Positions 1 to 8,687 of a stretch of 64,000 nt of DNA are shown piece by piece. The translations under genes and the position numbers were made by a program. The notes beneath the pieces are model-generated. The model did no database searches and was not told the origin of the DNA. It saw only the letters and a list, made by a program, of their open reading frames with translations. The DNA comes from Corynebacterium variabile (GTDB taxonomy: Bacteria; Actinomycetota; Actinomycetes; Mycobacteriales; Mycobacteriaceae). Numbering within the stretch: the stretch's first letter is position 1; the number at the start of each line of letters is the position of its first letter. Location: assembly GCF_006539825.1 (NCBI RefSeq), contig NZ_BJNT01000012.1, positions 62,001 to 126,000 of the forward strand, read 5' to 3'.

Positions 1-1095
1 CATGGAGGCGGCCACAAGCGGGCGGCATTCCAGGTCCCCCTGGTCATCGGAACCACCGCACTGGCCTTCCTCTCCGGATTCAAGACTGTGAGCCACAATA
101 TCGTCGCCTTCATCGCGGTCCGCGTCGGTGTGAACCTCGGCGCAGGCTGGGGCGAACCGGTGGGTGTGAGCAACACCGCCGAATGGTGGCCCCGGGAGCG
201 CCGCGGTTTCGCCCTCGGTGCTCACCACACCGGCTACCCGATTGGTTCTCTGCTCTCCGGTGTCGCTGGCGCAGCCGTACTCACCTGGTTCGGAGACGAG
301 GGCTGGTCCTACGCCTTCTTCTTCAGTCTTGTCTTTGCTGTACCGATTATGCTGTTCTGGCGGAAGTACTCCACCCGGGACAAGATCGACACCCTCTACG
401 CCGACATCGAGGCGAAGGGACTGACCGCCCCCGAGGTCATCACCGAGCACGCCGAACGTCCGGAGGGTGTCCTGCGCAAGGTCCTGACCACCCCGCAGAT
501 CACCGGCACGGCAATCACCACGATGCTCACCCAGATCGTCTACATGGGGGTCAACACGGTACTTCCGCTGTACCTCCACAACATCGTCGGCCTTTCCCTG
601 GCCGAGTCCGCCGGGCTCAGTGTTGTGTTCACCCTCACGGGCATTATCGGCCAGGTCCTGTGGCCCACGCTGTCGGACATTTTCGGACGCGGGGTCACGA
701 TCGTGATCTGCGGTCTCTGGATGGCCGTCAGTGTCGGCTGCCTCTACTTCGCCACCACGTCGCTCCTCGTCGTCATCGTGCAGCTGGCGTTCGGTCTCGT
801 CGCCAATGCCGTGTGGCCCATCTACTACGCCACCGCATCAGACGCCGCCCCTGAAGGTGGAACCTCCACTGCCAACGGCGTGATCACCACAGCAATGTTC
901 ATCGGTGGCGGTATCGCTCCCGTGCTCATGGGGCGTCTTGTCGGCCTTGGCGGCGGGTGGGAGGAGTCGACCGGATACGTCTACACCTTCCTCTGCATGG
1001 CGGCCTTCGCACTCATCGGCGCATTGGTTCCCCTATTCATCCGTCAGATCCGCCATTCTGCGCCTGTCACCGAGCAGCTCACGGTCACCCCGTAA
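1..1095 (+). CDS. MFS transporter, 5'-truncated by the window edge
   Basis: The reading frame is open from base 1, so only the C-terminal 364 residues are seen; the GTG at 88 is internal. The product is a multi-pass inner-membrane permease of the major facilitator superfamily. A loop containing WWPRERRG precedes a glycine-rich helix, as in the cytoplasmic loop between helices 4 and 5 of organic-acid and sugar transporters. A hydrophilic central loop (about residues 115-160 of the visible part) separates the two six-helix halves, and SDIFGRG matches the MFS loop-8/9 motif. It converges on the acyl-CoA synthetase gene across a hairpin. Substrate unknown; a carboxylate or sugar acid is an inference from the neighbouring operon. 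Confidence 0.85.
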   Translation, partial: HGGGHKRAAFQVPLVIGTTALAFLSGFKTVSHNIVAFIAVRVGVNLGAGWGEPVGVSNTAEWWPRERRGFALGAHHTGYPIGSLLSGVAGAAVLTWFGDEGWSYAFFFSLVFAVPIMLFWRKYSTRDKIDTLYADIEAKGLTAPEVITEHAERPEGVLRKVLTTPQITGTAITTMLTQIVYMGVNTVLPLYLHNIVGLSLAESAGLSVVFTLTGIIGQVLWPTLSDIFGRGVTIVICGLWMAVSVGCLYFATTSLLVVIVQLAFGLVANAVWPIYYATASDAAPEGGTSTANGVITTAMFIGGGIAPVLMGRLVGLGGGWEESTGYVYTFLCMAAFALIGALVPLFIRQIRHSAPVTEQLTVTP

Positions 1096-1138
1096 CGGGC
1101 GCACTTCCCGCGCCCGATACATCACAGACCACAACGAA

Positions 1139-1165
1139 CCCCCGACGGCTCAACGCCGTCGGGGG
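1139..1165. terminator. Bidirectional hairpin terminator between convergent genes
   Basis: A perfect 11-bp stem (CCCCCGACGGC / GCCGTCGGGGG) with a 5-nt loop (TCAAC) lies between the stops of the convergent MFS (1095) and acyl-CoA synthetase (1190) genes. There is no strong T tract, which is common in high-G+C actinobacteria. Confidence 0.75.
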
Positions 1166-1189
1166 CTCACGTTCTGTCTGGGTCCCCGG

Positions 1190-2722
1190 TCACCGCTCAG
1201 TCAGCAGTGCACGCACAGCGTCCCGGTCGGTCTTCATCCCGACTGTCCTCGGGATCTCGTCGACCGGGAGGATCCTGACCGGCACAGCGTACTTGGCGAT
1301 CCTCCCCCGGAGTTTCTCCGGGAGTTCCCCGATGTCAGTACCTTCCTCAACCACCACCAGGGCGGCGGGGACCTCCCCGTACAGGTCATCTAGGACACCG
1401 ACGACGCAGGCGTCCTCCACCCCCTCAAGACTGCACAGGACATTCTCCACGCTGTTCGGGTGGATCTTCTCCCCGCCCCTGTTGATCTGATTCTTCAACC
1501 GGTCCACGACATAGAGGTACCCGTCTGCAGTGAGATACCCCAGATCTCCGGTGGTCAACCACTCCGCAGCCGTGAAGTGGTCGTCGGCATCCAGGTATCC
1601 GGGTGAGACATTGGTGCCGGACACGGTGATCTCGCCGACCTCGTCCGAACCGAGCTCTGTCCCGTCAGGGGCAACAATGCGCACGGTGACACCGGGAATC
1701 GGGGTTCCGGACGATCCGATGAGGGACGAGGACGCAGCGTCCACCGGAAAGACCGTGGCCGGCGACGTCGTTTCCGTCAGTCCGTAGACCGTCCGGAAGG
1801 ACGCCGCGGGCATGTGCTCTGTCAGCCGTTGGATCCGACCGGGCGGCATGTTCGCCGCGCCGCACGCCAACAGTCGGACGTTCCCCAACTGTGGACGTTC
1901 CTGGGGCCAGTTCTCCAGCATGAGCTGGAAGATGGTCGGGGACCCGTGAATGTATGTCACCCCGGTATCTTCCGCCCAATGGACGAAGGCCACCGGGTCG
2001 AATCGCCGTTGAAGATGTAGGGTCATTCCCAGGTAGACGCACTGCAGTGCGACAGCTACTACTCCGGTGACGTGGTAGAGGGCCGCGCCGAAGATCATGC
2101 TGTCCTCCGCGGTCAGGTCAAGGACGTGCTCGTACGCGGCCACGGCATGCATGATGTTTCGGTTGGTGAGCACGACCCGTTTCGGTGTCCCGGTCGTCCC
2201 CGAGGTGAACATGTGGACGGCCGGGGCACAGGGATCCGTCACAGCCCCCGGCATCGGTCTCCCCGACGGGGACAGGAAATCCGACAGTGCCATGGTGGTC
2301 GGAACAAGAAAATCACCGGTACCGGCGGCACGGGGATCGTCGACGACGAGGATGTCGACCCGGGCGATTCCGATCATCTCGGTCAGCTGGGCGTCAGAGA
2401 ATTTTCCGGGCAGCATCACGGAGACCGCGCCTATCCGGTTCACTGCAAGTAGAGCGGTGAGGAACGCCGCCGAGTTGTCGAGGAGGATTCCGACCCTCGT
2501 CCCCGGACGGGCACCGATCGCCCACAGATTGGCGGAGGCGGTCTCAGCCTGGCTGAGCAACTCGCCGAATGTGAGGCTGTCGCCCGAATCCTCGCACACG
2601 GCCGCCTTGTCCGGATATCTTGCGGCGGTCCGGGACAGGGCACCCCACGCAGTGAGCGGAACCCGTCCGAATGTCCTGGTTTCCGGGTCAAATTGGCCGG
2701 AGAGTATGTCAGTCATTGTCAT
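1190..2722 (-). CDS. Acyl-CoA synthetase (AMP-forming, class I adenylate-forming enzyme)
   Basis: Activates a carboxylic acid to its acyl-CoA through an acyl-AMP intermediate. The 510-residue length is normal. Visible motifs are the P-loop TSGTTGTPK (about residues 173-181), YGLTETT, TGDLGYL and the hinge DRLKNQINRGGEKIHP. The catalytic C-terminal lysine is probably in IPRTVGMKTDR. The ATG at 2722 shares one base with the TAA of the glycerate kinase gene (TAATG), so translation is probably coupled. It is the last gene of the seven-gene operon. Within the proposed pathway it would prime the cycle by making the first acyl-CoA (inference). The acid used cannot be read from the sequence. Confidence 0.9.
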   Translation of the reverse strand: MTMTDILSGQFDPETRTFGRVPLTAWGALSRTAARYPDKAAVCEDSGDSLTFGELLSQAETASANLWAIGARPGTRVGILLDNSAAFLTALLAVNRIGAVSVMLPGKFSDAQLTEMIGIARVDILVVDDPRAAGTGDFLVPTTMALSDFLSPSGRPMPGAVTDPCAPAVHMFTSGTTGTPKRVVLTNRNIMHAVAAYEHVLDLTAEDSMIFGAALYHVTGVVAVALQCVYLGMTLHLQRRFDPVAFVHWAEDTGVTYIHGSPTIFQLMLENWPQERPQLGNVRLLACGAANMPPGRIQRLTEHMPAASFRTVYGLTETTSPATVFPVDAASSSLIGSSGTPIPGVTVRIVAPDGTELGSDEVGEITVSGTNVSPGYLDADDHFTAAEWLTTGDLGYLTADGYLYVVDRLKNQINRGGEKIHPNSVENVLCSLEGVEDACVVGVLDDLYGEVPAALVVVEEGTDIGELPEKLRGRIAKYAVPVRILPVDEIPRTVGMKTDRDAVRALLTER

Positions 2723-3861
2723 TATTCTTCCGTCGCTTTCCTCAGATATTCCGCAACATGCTTCCGTAGGTTTTCCGCGCCACGCGCCAGGGATTCCTCC
2801 AGGGGCGCGGTGGGTTCACTGACCTGCACCACTGAATGGAACAACACGGGGACCAGGTCTTCCGCAGAATCAGACACCCTGCCGCCGAAGGCGACGGTCG
2901 GGACACCCTGCTGCGCCGCGGATCCGGCGACCACCGCCGGGGCTTTGCCGTGACCGGTCTGGACGTCCACGCTCCCCTCTCCGGTGAGCACCAGATCGGC
3001 TCCGCGGCACAGTTCCCGGAAGTCCACGAGATCCAGCAGAAGTTCAGCACCGGATTCCATCCGTGCGTCCAGGACCGCGAGGAGGGCCGCGCCGACACCG
3101 CCGGCGGCTCCTGCCCCAGGCACGTCCCTGATTGTGCCTGCGTCCCCGCCACAGCCGCCGGCCAGCACCTGAACCCATCGTCGGAGTGCCTCATCGAGCG
3201 GGCCGAGGTCCTGCGGCGTGGCACCTTTCTGCAGCCCGAAGACCGCTGACGCTCCGTCAACACCGCACAGGGGGTTGGTGACATCACCGGCGATGATGAC
3301 CTGCGTATCTTCCCACCTGGGGTCCATCCCTGTGATGTCGAGGCTGTCTGCCTGCGCCATCCCGGCAGCGTCCGGGGTAACCGTAGTGCCATCGCGGTCG
3401 GTGACGTAGACGCCGAGTGCCTGGAGCAGCCCGAGGCCACCGTCATTGGTGACGGAGCCGCCGAGTCCGACGATGACCGTTGTCGCCCCCGCGTCGAGGG
3501 CATGTGCCATCAGTTCCCCGACCCCGCTGGTCCCTGCTCTCCAGATGTCACGACGGTCCACGGGCACGAGGTGGATGCCAGCGGCTTCCGCGAGTTCCAC
3601 CACCGCGGTGGATGTGGCGGGGACGAAGCCCCAGACGGCGTCCACCGGCGTGCCGGTCGGCCCGGTCACCGTGGCGGTCCTGAGCTCTCCACCCAGTGCC
3701 GGGGTGAGAGCTAGGGCGGTTCCTTCGCCTCCGTCGGCGATCGGGACTTCCACGACCTCGGCGGCCGGGTCCACATCGTGGATCCCGGCCGCCATGGCGG
3801 CCGCAGCCTCGACCGACGTCAGGGATTCCTTGAACGAGTCGGGTGCCACGATAATCCTCAT
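2722..3861 (-). CDS. glxK: Glycerate kinase (GlxK/GarK family, PF02595)
   Basis: Phosphorylates glycerate with ATP; members of this family usually give 2-phosphoglycerate, which enters lower glycolysis. The protein (379 aa) starts with the family signature MRIIVAPDSFKESLTS, and further conserved stretches are ADGGEGTA, GLGGSVTNDGG and LTGEGSVDVQT. An upstream in-frame start at 3948 would add 29 residues lying inside the transporter gene and was rejected. The chosen ATG overlaps the transporter's TGA (ATGA), and its own stop touches the next start. Its presence inside a CoA-transferase/thiolase operon implies that glycerate is a product of the pathway (inference). Confidence 0.92.
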   Translation of the reverse strand: MRIIVAPDSFKESLTSVEAAAAMAAGIHDVDPAAEVVEVPIADGGEGTALALTPALGGELRTATVTGPTGTPVDAVWGFVPATSTAVVELAEAAGIHLVPVDRRDIWRAGTSGVGELMAHALDAGATTVIVGLGGSVTNDGGLGLLQALGVYVTDRDGTTVTPDAAGMAQADSLDITGMDPRWEDTQVIIAGDVTNPLCGVDGASAVFGLQKGATPQDLGPLDEALRRWVQVLAGGCGGDAGTIRDVPGAGAAGGVGAALLAVLDARMESGAELLLDLVDFRELCRGADLVLTGEGSVDVQTGHGKAPAVVAGSAAQQGVPTVAFGGRVSDSAEDLVPVLFHSVVQVSEPTAPLEESLARGAENLRKHVAEYLRKATEE

Positions 3862-5210
3862 GGCTCCGCCACTACTTCCGTAGGCTTCGCGTTCTTCAGG
3901 CCCCACGCCAGAGCTGCGCCACAGACGGCGAGGATGCTGATGAACCACAGTCCTGCCCGCGAGTTTCCGGTGGATTCCTCAAGACTTCCCATCACGGTCG
4001 GGCCGATGAAGCCACCGACCAGGCCACAGGTGTTGATGAAGGCGACACCGGAGGCAGCGGCAGCACCCGAGAGTCGGTCAGTCGGGAATGTGAACAGGAT
4101 CGACTGGATGACGAAGAGCATGAACGCGGAGATGCAGAAACCGACCAGCGCGATGATGAATCCGGAGGTGGCTGCGATGACCAGTCCGCCGGCGATGAGG
4201 ATGAGGCCACCGGAGACCATGGACTTCTTCCTGGTGATGTTGGTCGCATGGCGGGGCAGCAGAATCGAGCCGACTGCTGCGGCGATCCACGGCAACGCGG
4301 TGATCAGTCCGACGGTCAGCGACGACATGTCGTCGTTGTAGCTCTTGATCATCGACGGGAGGAAGTATGACAGGGAGTAGACGGCGATCTGGTGGGTGAA
4401 GTAGATCGCGACGATCAACCAGATCTGCCTGTCCTTCAGTACGGGGCCGAGGGCACGGAGATCGCCGTGACTGCTCTGCTCTCCGCTATCCTCCGCGCTG
4501 AGCACGCGGGACAGGTCCTCCTTCTCACCGTCAGTGAGGAATGACGCATCCTTGGGTCCGTTCGGGAGTTTGAACCAGACCCAGAAGCACATGATGACCG
4601 CCGGGACGCCCTCGATGAGGAACATCCACTGCCATCCGTGGAGACCTCCGAATCCATCCATCTCCAGCAGCAGTCCGCCGATGGGGGCACCGATGATGTT
4701 TGCCAGGGAGACGCCCAGCAGGAAGATGCCGATGGCCTTCGCCCTGGTCTTTTTCGGGAACCAGAGTGAGATATAGAAGATGATGCCGGGGTACAGACCC
4801 GCCTCAGCGGCACCGAGGAGCATACGGACGATGTAGAAGGACCACTCGTTCCAGACGAAAGCCATGCACATCGACAGGATTCCCCAGGTCAGCATGATGC
4901 GGGCAATCCAGAACCGAGCTCCGACCCGGTTGAGGATCAGATTCGAGGGGACCTCGAGGAAAGCGTAGAAGACGAAGAAGAGTCCGGCACCGAGTCCGTA
5001 GGCGGCGGCCGAGATGCCGATATCGGTCTCGAGGCCTTCCTTGGCCATGCCGATGTTCGTTCGGTCGACGAAGGAGATGATGTAGGCGATGACGAGGATC
5101 GGCATAAGGCGGCGGAAGATCTTGGTGATCGTTCCGGCGGTCCGGGCCCGGACAACCGCATCAGCGTCCCGGGCGGCCTCGAAAACCTCGTTCGAGTTGG
5201 TGGTACTCAT
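3858..5210 (-). CDS. MFS transporter, anion:cation symporter (tartrate/galactonate-like) type
   Basis: A 450-residue inner-membrane permease with twelve predicted helices. The stretch SFVDRTNIGMAK after the first helix and LLGAAEAGLYPGIIFYISLWFPKKTRAK in the first half (quoted here as neighbouring pieces) are typical of the anion:cation symporter group that takes up tartrate, galactonate, glucarate or phthalate. A cytoplasmic loop of about 50 residues (LPNGPKDASFLTDGEKEDL onward) joins the halves. It lies 48 bp after the thiolase gene and overlaps glxK by 4 bp. It is the likely importer of the operon's substrate, which the family suggests is a sugar acid or hydroxy acid rather than a neutral sugar. 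Confidence 0.88.
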   Translation of the reverse strand: MSTTNSNEVFEAARDADAVVRARTAGTITKIFRRLMPILVIAYIISFVDRTNIGMAKEGLETDIGISAAAYGLGAGLFFVFYAFLEVPSNLILNRVGARFWIARIMLTWGILSMCMAFVWNEWSFYIVRMLLGAAEAGLYPGIIFYISLWFPKKTRAKAIGIFLLGVSLANIIGAPIGGLLLEMDGFGGLHGWQWMFLIEGVPAVIMCFWVWFKLPNGPKDASFLTDGEKEDLSRVLSAEDSGEQSSHGDLRALGPVLKDRQIWLIVAIYFTHQIAVYSLSYFLPSMIKSYNDDMSSLTVGLITALPWIAAAVGSILLPRHATNITRKKSMVSGGLILIAGGLVIAATSGFIIALVGFCISAFMLFVIQSILFTFPTDRLSGAAAASGVAFINTCGLVGGFIGPTVMGSLEESTGNSRAGLWFISILAVCGAALAWGLKNAKPTEVVAEP

Positions 5211-5258
5211 GGTGTCACTCTCTGTTGTGGGTGGCGCAGTGAATTCGGGTTACCCGGG

Positions 5259-6452
5259 TCAGACGGCCCGGACAACGGCGGCGACGGCCTGCCCGCCACC
5301 GATGCACATGGTGACGAGGCCGAATTCCTTGCCGGTGCGGTGCAGGTTGAGCAGTGTGCGGAGAGTGAGGATGGCTCCGGTCGCCCCGATGGGGTGACCG
5401 AGGGCGATGGCTCCGCCGAGCGGGTTGACCTTCTGCGGGTCAAGCCCGAGATCACGGGACACCGCGACGGCCTGCGAGGCGAAGGCCTCGTTGAGCTCGA
5501 TCCAGTCGATGTCCGCGAGTGACAGTCCGGTCTGGCCGAGGACCTTTTCCACGGCGTAGCGCGGGGCGTAGCCCATGATCTCGGTGCGGACGCCGGCCTT
5601 GGCGAAACCGACGAGTTCTCCGAGCGGGCGGACGCCGTCCGCGTCCGCGGTCGCCCGGGTGGTCATGACGAGCGCGGCGCCAGCGTCGTTGATACCGGAG
5701 GCATTACCGGCGGTGACTGACCCCTCCGGGTCGAAGGCCGGACGGAGCTTCGCGAGCTTCTCGACGGTCGTCCCAGGACGGGGGTGCTCATCCGTGTCGA
5801 CCGTGACGGTCTCCCGGCGCTTCTTCACCTCCAGCGGCTCGATCTCGTCGGCGAAGAGGCCCGCCTCCTGTGCGTCTGCGGCGCGACGCTGGGATTCGGC
5901 GGCGAAGGCGTCCTGCTCCTCCCGGGAGACGTGGAACTCGCGGGCGACGGCCTCGGCGGTGGTGCCCATCGGGTAGTTGCCGAAGGGGTCGGTGACCAGG
6001 GACAGCGTCCCGTCGATGACGGTCCGGTTCGCGAGCCGCCAGCCGTCACGTGCGCCGTAGTCGAGGAAGGGCTGGGCGGACATGTTCTCCGCGCCGCCGG
6101 CGACGACGTAGCGCGACTGACCGGTAGCGAGTTCCTGGGCGGCGCTCTGCACCGCCTGGAGACCGGATCCGCAGAGGCGGTTGACGGTCATTGCGGTGGA
6201 GCTGTCCCTGGCCCCGGAGGCCAGCGAAATACGACGGGCAAGGAAGGCGTCGCCGCCGACCTGGCCGACACAGCCGTAGATGAACTCGTCGATGTTCTCT
6301 GCGGGGACCCCGGCCCGTTGCAGGGCAGTGCGGGTAGCGTGGGCGCCGAGTTCATGGTTCGGGACGCTGGCGAGGCTGCCGCCGAAGGAACCGACGGCGG
6401 TACGGGCCCCGGCGAGGAAGACCGGCGCGTTGGGGTTGGTGGAGTCAGTCAT
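5259..6452 (-). CDS. Acetyl-CoA C-acyltransferase (thiolase)
   Basis: Cleaves a 3-oxoacyl-CoA with CoA to acetyl-CoA and a shortened acyl-CoA. The protein (397 aa) has the nucleophile Cys94 in NRLCGSGLQA, the ALGHPIGATGA histidine block and the second active cysteine in CIGGGQAVA. A longer open frame to 6905 lies inside the CoA-transferase gene and was discarded. The ATG at 6452 overlaps the upstream TGA by 8 bp. Gene order reductase, transferase, thiolase points to degradation, since biosynthetic thiolases rarely sit with a CoA-transferase and an acid importer. Chain-length preference is unknown. Confidence 0.92.
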   Translation of the reverse strand: MTDSTNPNAPVFLAGARTAVGSFGGSLASVPNHELGAHATRTALQRAGVPAENIDEFIYGCVGQVGGDAFLARRISLASGARDSSTAMTVNRLCGSGLQAVQSAAQELATGQSRYVVAGGAENMSAQPFLDYGARDGWRLANRTVIDGTLSLVTDPFGNYPMGTTAEAVAREFHVSREEQDAFAAESQRRAADAQEAGLFADEIEPLEVKKRRETVTVDTDEHPRPGTTVEKLAKLRPAFDPEGSVTAGNASGINDAGAALVMTTRATADADGVRPLGELVGFAKAGVRTEIMGYAPRYAVEKVLGQTGLSLADIDWIELNEAFASQAVAVSRDLGLDPQKVNPLGGAIALGHPIGATGAILTLRTLLNLHRTGKEFGLVTMCIGGGQAVAAVVRAV

Positions 6453-7917
6453 TGTTCGCTCCTGTGATGGTGAAAGGGATTCGTTCGATTGCCGCGCGTG
6501 CGTCGTCGCTGTCGTCGCAGTCCTGCAGCGCCCAACCGTCTTCGGTGAACGCGAGGAGGTAGTACTCGGTCGCGATGTAGACCTTCTGCCCCTTGCGCAG
6601 TGCCTGGGCACCGGAGAAGCTGATCTGGTCGACGTGGTCGGTGTACTTGGAGTGGCGGCCGGAGACGGAGACGAGGAAGCAAACGGTGCGGGCCCCGTCA
6701 ACGATGTCCATGAATCCGCCGCAGCCGATGGCGTTGCCGCCGAGGAAGGAGACGTTGATGTCGCCGTGGGGGTCGATCTGGCCGGCGCCCATGAAGGTGA
6801 TGTCCACTCCCCCGCCGTTGTAGAAGTCCATCTGCTGGGGATGCCCGACGATGGCGGACGGGTGCACCGAACAGCCGAAGTCGACGACACCCAGCGGGAG
6901 TCCACCGTAGGTGCCGGACTCGACGGTGAGATGGACCTCCGGGAGAAGGTCGGCTTCGGCGAGTGCCTTCCCGACGGTGTCGGCGGGGATGCCGGTGCCG
7001 ACGTTGATCACGTCGCCGTACTTGACGAGTCCGACTCCACGACGTCCGACGTTCAGGCGGTGCTCAGGAGTCTCCTGGACCTCGAAGGCATGACGGAGAC
7101 GGTCGGCGTCCATGTGTCCGGAGACGAGACCACGGTCGACCTCGGGGTAGCTGTCGGACTGCCGGTGGTACGTCTGCGGGTCGGTGCAGACCACGGTGTA
7201 GTCGACCAGCGGTGCAGGAACGGTCACGTCGCGGGCGTCGATGTCCCCCGGTTCCACGATCTCGCGGACCTGGGCGATCACCACGCCTCCGCAGTTGTGG
7301 ACGGCCTGGGCGATGGCCAGGGCGTCGAGGCCGGAGACCTCCTCGCGGTGGCTGAGGTTTCCGTCGGTGTCGATCGCGGAACCGCGGATGAGGGCGACAT
7401 CGAGGTCGAAGGCGCGGTAGAAGATGTACTCCTCACCGTTGACCTCGACGATCTGGACGTACTCCCCCTCGGCGACGTTGCTGCGGGCGGAGTCGTTGAT
7501 CAGTCCGGCGCCGAGGCGGGGGTCGACATAGGTTGCCAGGCCGACCGTGGAGAGCTGGCCGGGGCGTCCGGCGGCGATGGACCGGAAGAGGGTGGACAGC
7601 TGCCCCTGCGGGAGACACACGCCTTCGGCACGGTCCTGTCCGAGGAGCTCGCCGACGGGTGGGTTGAGCCCCCAGTGTGAACCGACGACGCGGCGGACCA
7701 TGCCGTCATGGGCGATGCGGGCCAGCCCAGCCACGCGGTTGGACTGTCCGGCGGCGTGAACCCAGGTGAGGTCCCGGGGCGAGTTCGTGCCCAGGAAACT
7801 GGTCTCCAGCACCGCGAACAGTTCGTCGGCGACACCCATCATGGTCATGCCGTCGCTGACCACCGTCGCGCCGTCGGGGACGAGAGCAGGTACCTGATCA
7901 GGGGTGATGATCTTCAT
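6445..7917 (-). CDS. Acyl-CoA:carboxylate CoA-transferase (fused alpha/beta, family I)
   Basis: Moves CoA between carboxylates through a glutamyl-CoA thioester. The single 490-residue chain contains both the alpha-like and beta-like halves. The likely catalytic glutamate is Glu333 in TVESGTYGG, preceded by the GTGIPA oxyanion segment (about 308-313). The C-terminal half contains FMGAGQIDPHG and GGNAIGCGGF, conserved in propionate/acetate CoA-transferase-like proteins. Its start overlaps the reductase stop as TGATG and its stop overlaps the thiolase start. In the pathway it could recycle CoA from the released acyl-CoA to incoming acid, saving the ATP spent by the synthetase (inference). Confidence 0.88.
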   Translation of the reverse strand: MKIITPDQVPALVPDGATVVSDGMTMMGVADELFAVLETSFLGTNSPRDLTWVHAAGQSNRVAGLARIAHDGMVRRVVGSHWGLNPPVGELLGQDRAEGVCLPQGQLSTLFRSIAAGRPGQLSTVGLATYVDPRLGAGLINDSARSNVAEGEYVQIVEVNGEEYIFYRAFDLDVALIRGSAIDTDGNLSHREEVSGLDALAIAQAVHNCGGVVIAQVREIVEPGDIDARDVTVPAPLVDYTVVCTDPQTYHRQSDSYPEVDRGLVSGHMDADRLRHAFEVQETPEHRLNVGRRGVGLVKYGDVINVGTGIPADTVGKALAEADLLPEVHLTVESGTYGGLPLGVVDFGCSVHPSAIVGHPQQMDFYNGGGVDITFMGAGQIDPHGDINVSFLGGNAIGCGGFMDIVDGARTVCFLVSVSGRHSKYTDHVDQISFSGAQALRKGQKVYIATEYYLLAFTEDGWALQDCDDSDDARAAIERIPFTITGANND

Positions 7918-8675
7918 CAGAGTTTGTACCCTCCGCCGATATTGATGACTTCGCCGGTGAGGTAGGAGGCATCATCCGAGGCGAGGAAGGCCACGAGGTT
8001 GGCGACATCCTCCGGCTGGCCGGCGCGTCCCAGCGGGATCTTGTCAAGCTGGGCGTCAAAGAGGTCCTGTGGCATGCCGCGGGTCATCTCCGTGTCGATG
8101 AATCCCGGGCAGATGGCGTTGGCGGTGATGTTCTTGCGCGCCAGTTCCTTGGCGATGGAGCGGGTCAGGGAGACGACGCCGCCCTTCGCCGCGGCGTAGT
8201 TCGTCTGGCCGACGTTTCCCATCCAGGACGCCGAGGCGACGTTGACGATGCGTCCGTAGCCGGTGGTGCGCATGTGGGTGCCGATCTCACGGCACATGTA
8301 GAACTCTCCGGAGAGGTCGACAGCGAGCACGGCCTCCCACTGGTCGTCGGTCATCTTGTGGAGCATGGCGTCCCGGTTGATGCCGGCGTTGTTGACGAGG
8401 ATGTCGATGTGCTCGAGCTTCCCGATGAGGTCGGCGACAGTGGTACGGACGGCATCCGCGTCCGCGACATTAAGCTCGACGGCGAAGGAACCGTTTCCGC
8501 AGGCCTCGGCTGTGGCCGTGGCGGCCTCGAGGTTGACGTCAGTGACGATGACGCGGGCGCCCCGGTCGGCGAGCTTGCGTGCGATGCCCGCGCCGATGCC
8601 GCGGGAGGCCCCGGTGACGACGGCGTTGCGTCCTGCGAGGGGCGAGTACTGCTGGTCAGTGGATAAGGCTGTCAT
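7917..8675 (-). CDS. Short-chain dehydrogenase/reductase, FabG/PhaB-like 3-hydroxyacyl-CoA dehydrogenase
   Basis: An NAD(P)-dependent SDR of 252 aa. The cofactor motif TGASRGIG is at residues 21-28, NNAG at 95-98, and the catalytic Ser148, Tyr160 and Lys164 are in VASAS and NYAAAK. The GQTNY stretch and the C-terminus YLTGEVINIGGGYKL match 3-oxoacyl-ACP reductases and acetoacetyl-CoA reductases. Its operon with a thiolase and CoA-transferase favours oxidation of a 3-hydroxyacyl-CoA over fatty-acid synthesis. The ATG is preceded by AGGAG and lies 12 bp after the regulator gene. Asp46 after the second beta strand (VTDVN) suggests NAD rather than NADP, which fits a catabolic role but is not decisive. 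Confidence 0.9.
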   Translation of the reverse strand: MTALSTDQQYSPLAGRNAVVTGASRGIGAGIARKLADRGARVIVTDVNLEAATATAEACGNGSFAVELNVADADAVRTTVADLIGKLEHIDILVNNAGINRDAMLHKMTDDQWEAVLAVDLSGEFYMCREIGTHMRTTGYGRIVNVASASWMGNVGQTNYAAAKGGVVSLTRSIAKELARKNITANAICPGFIDTEMTRGMPQDLFDAQLDKIPLGRAGQPEDVANLVAFLASDDASYLTGEVINIGGGYKL

Positions 8676-8687
8676 GGGGATGTTCTC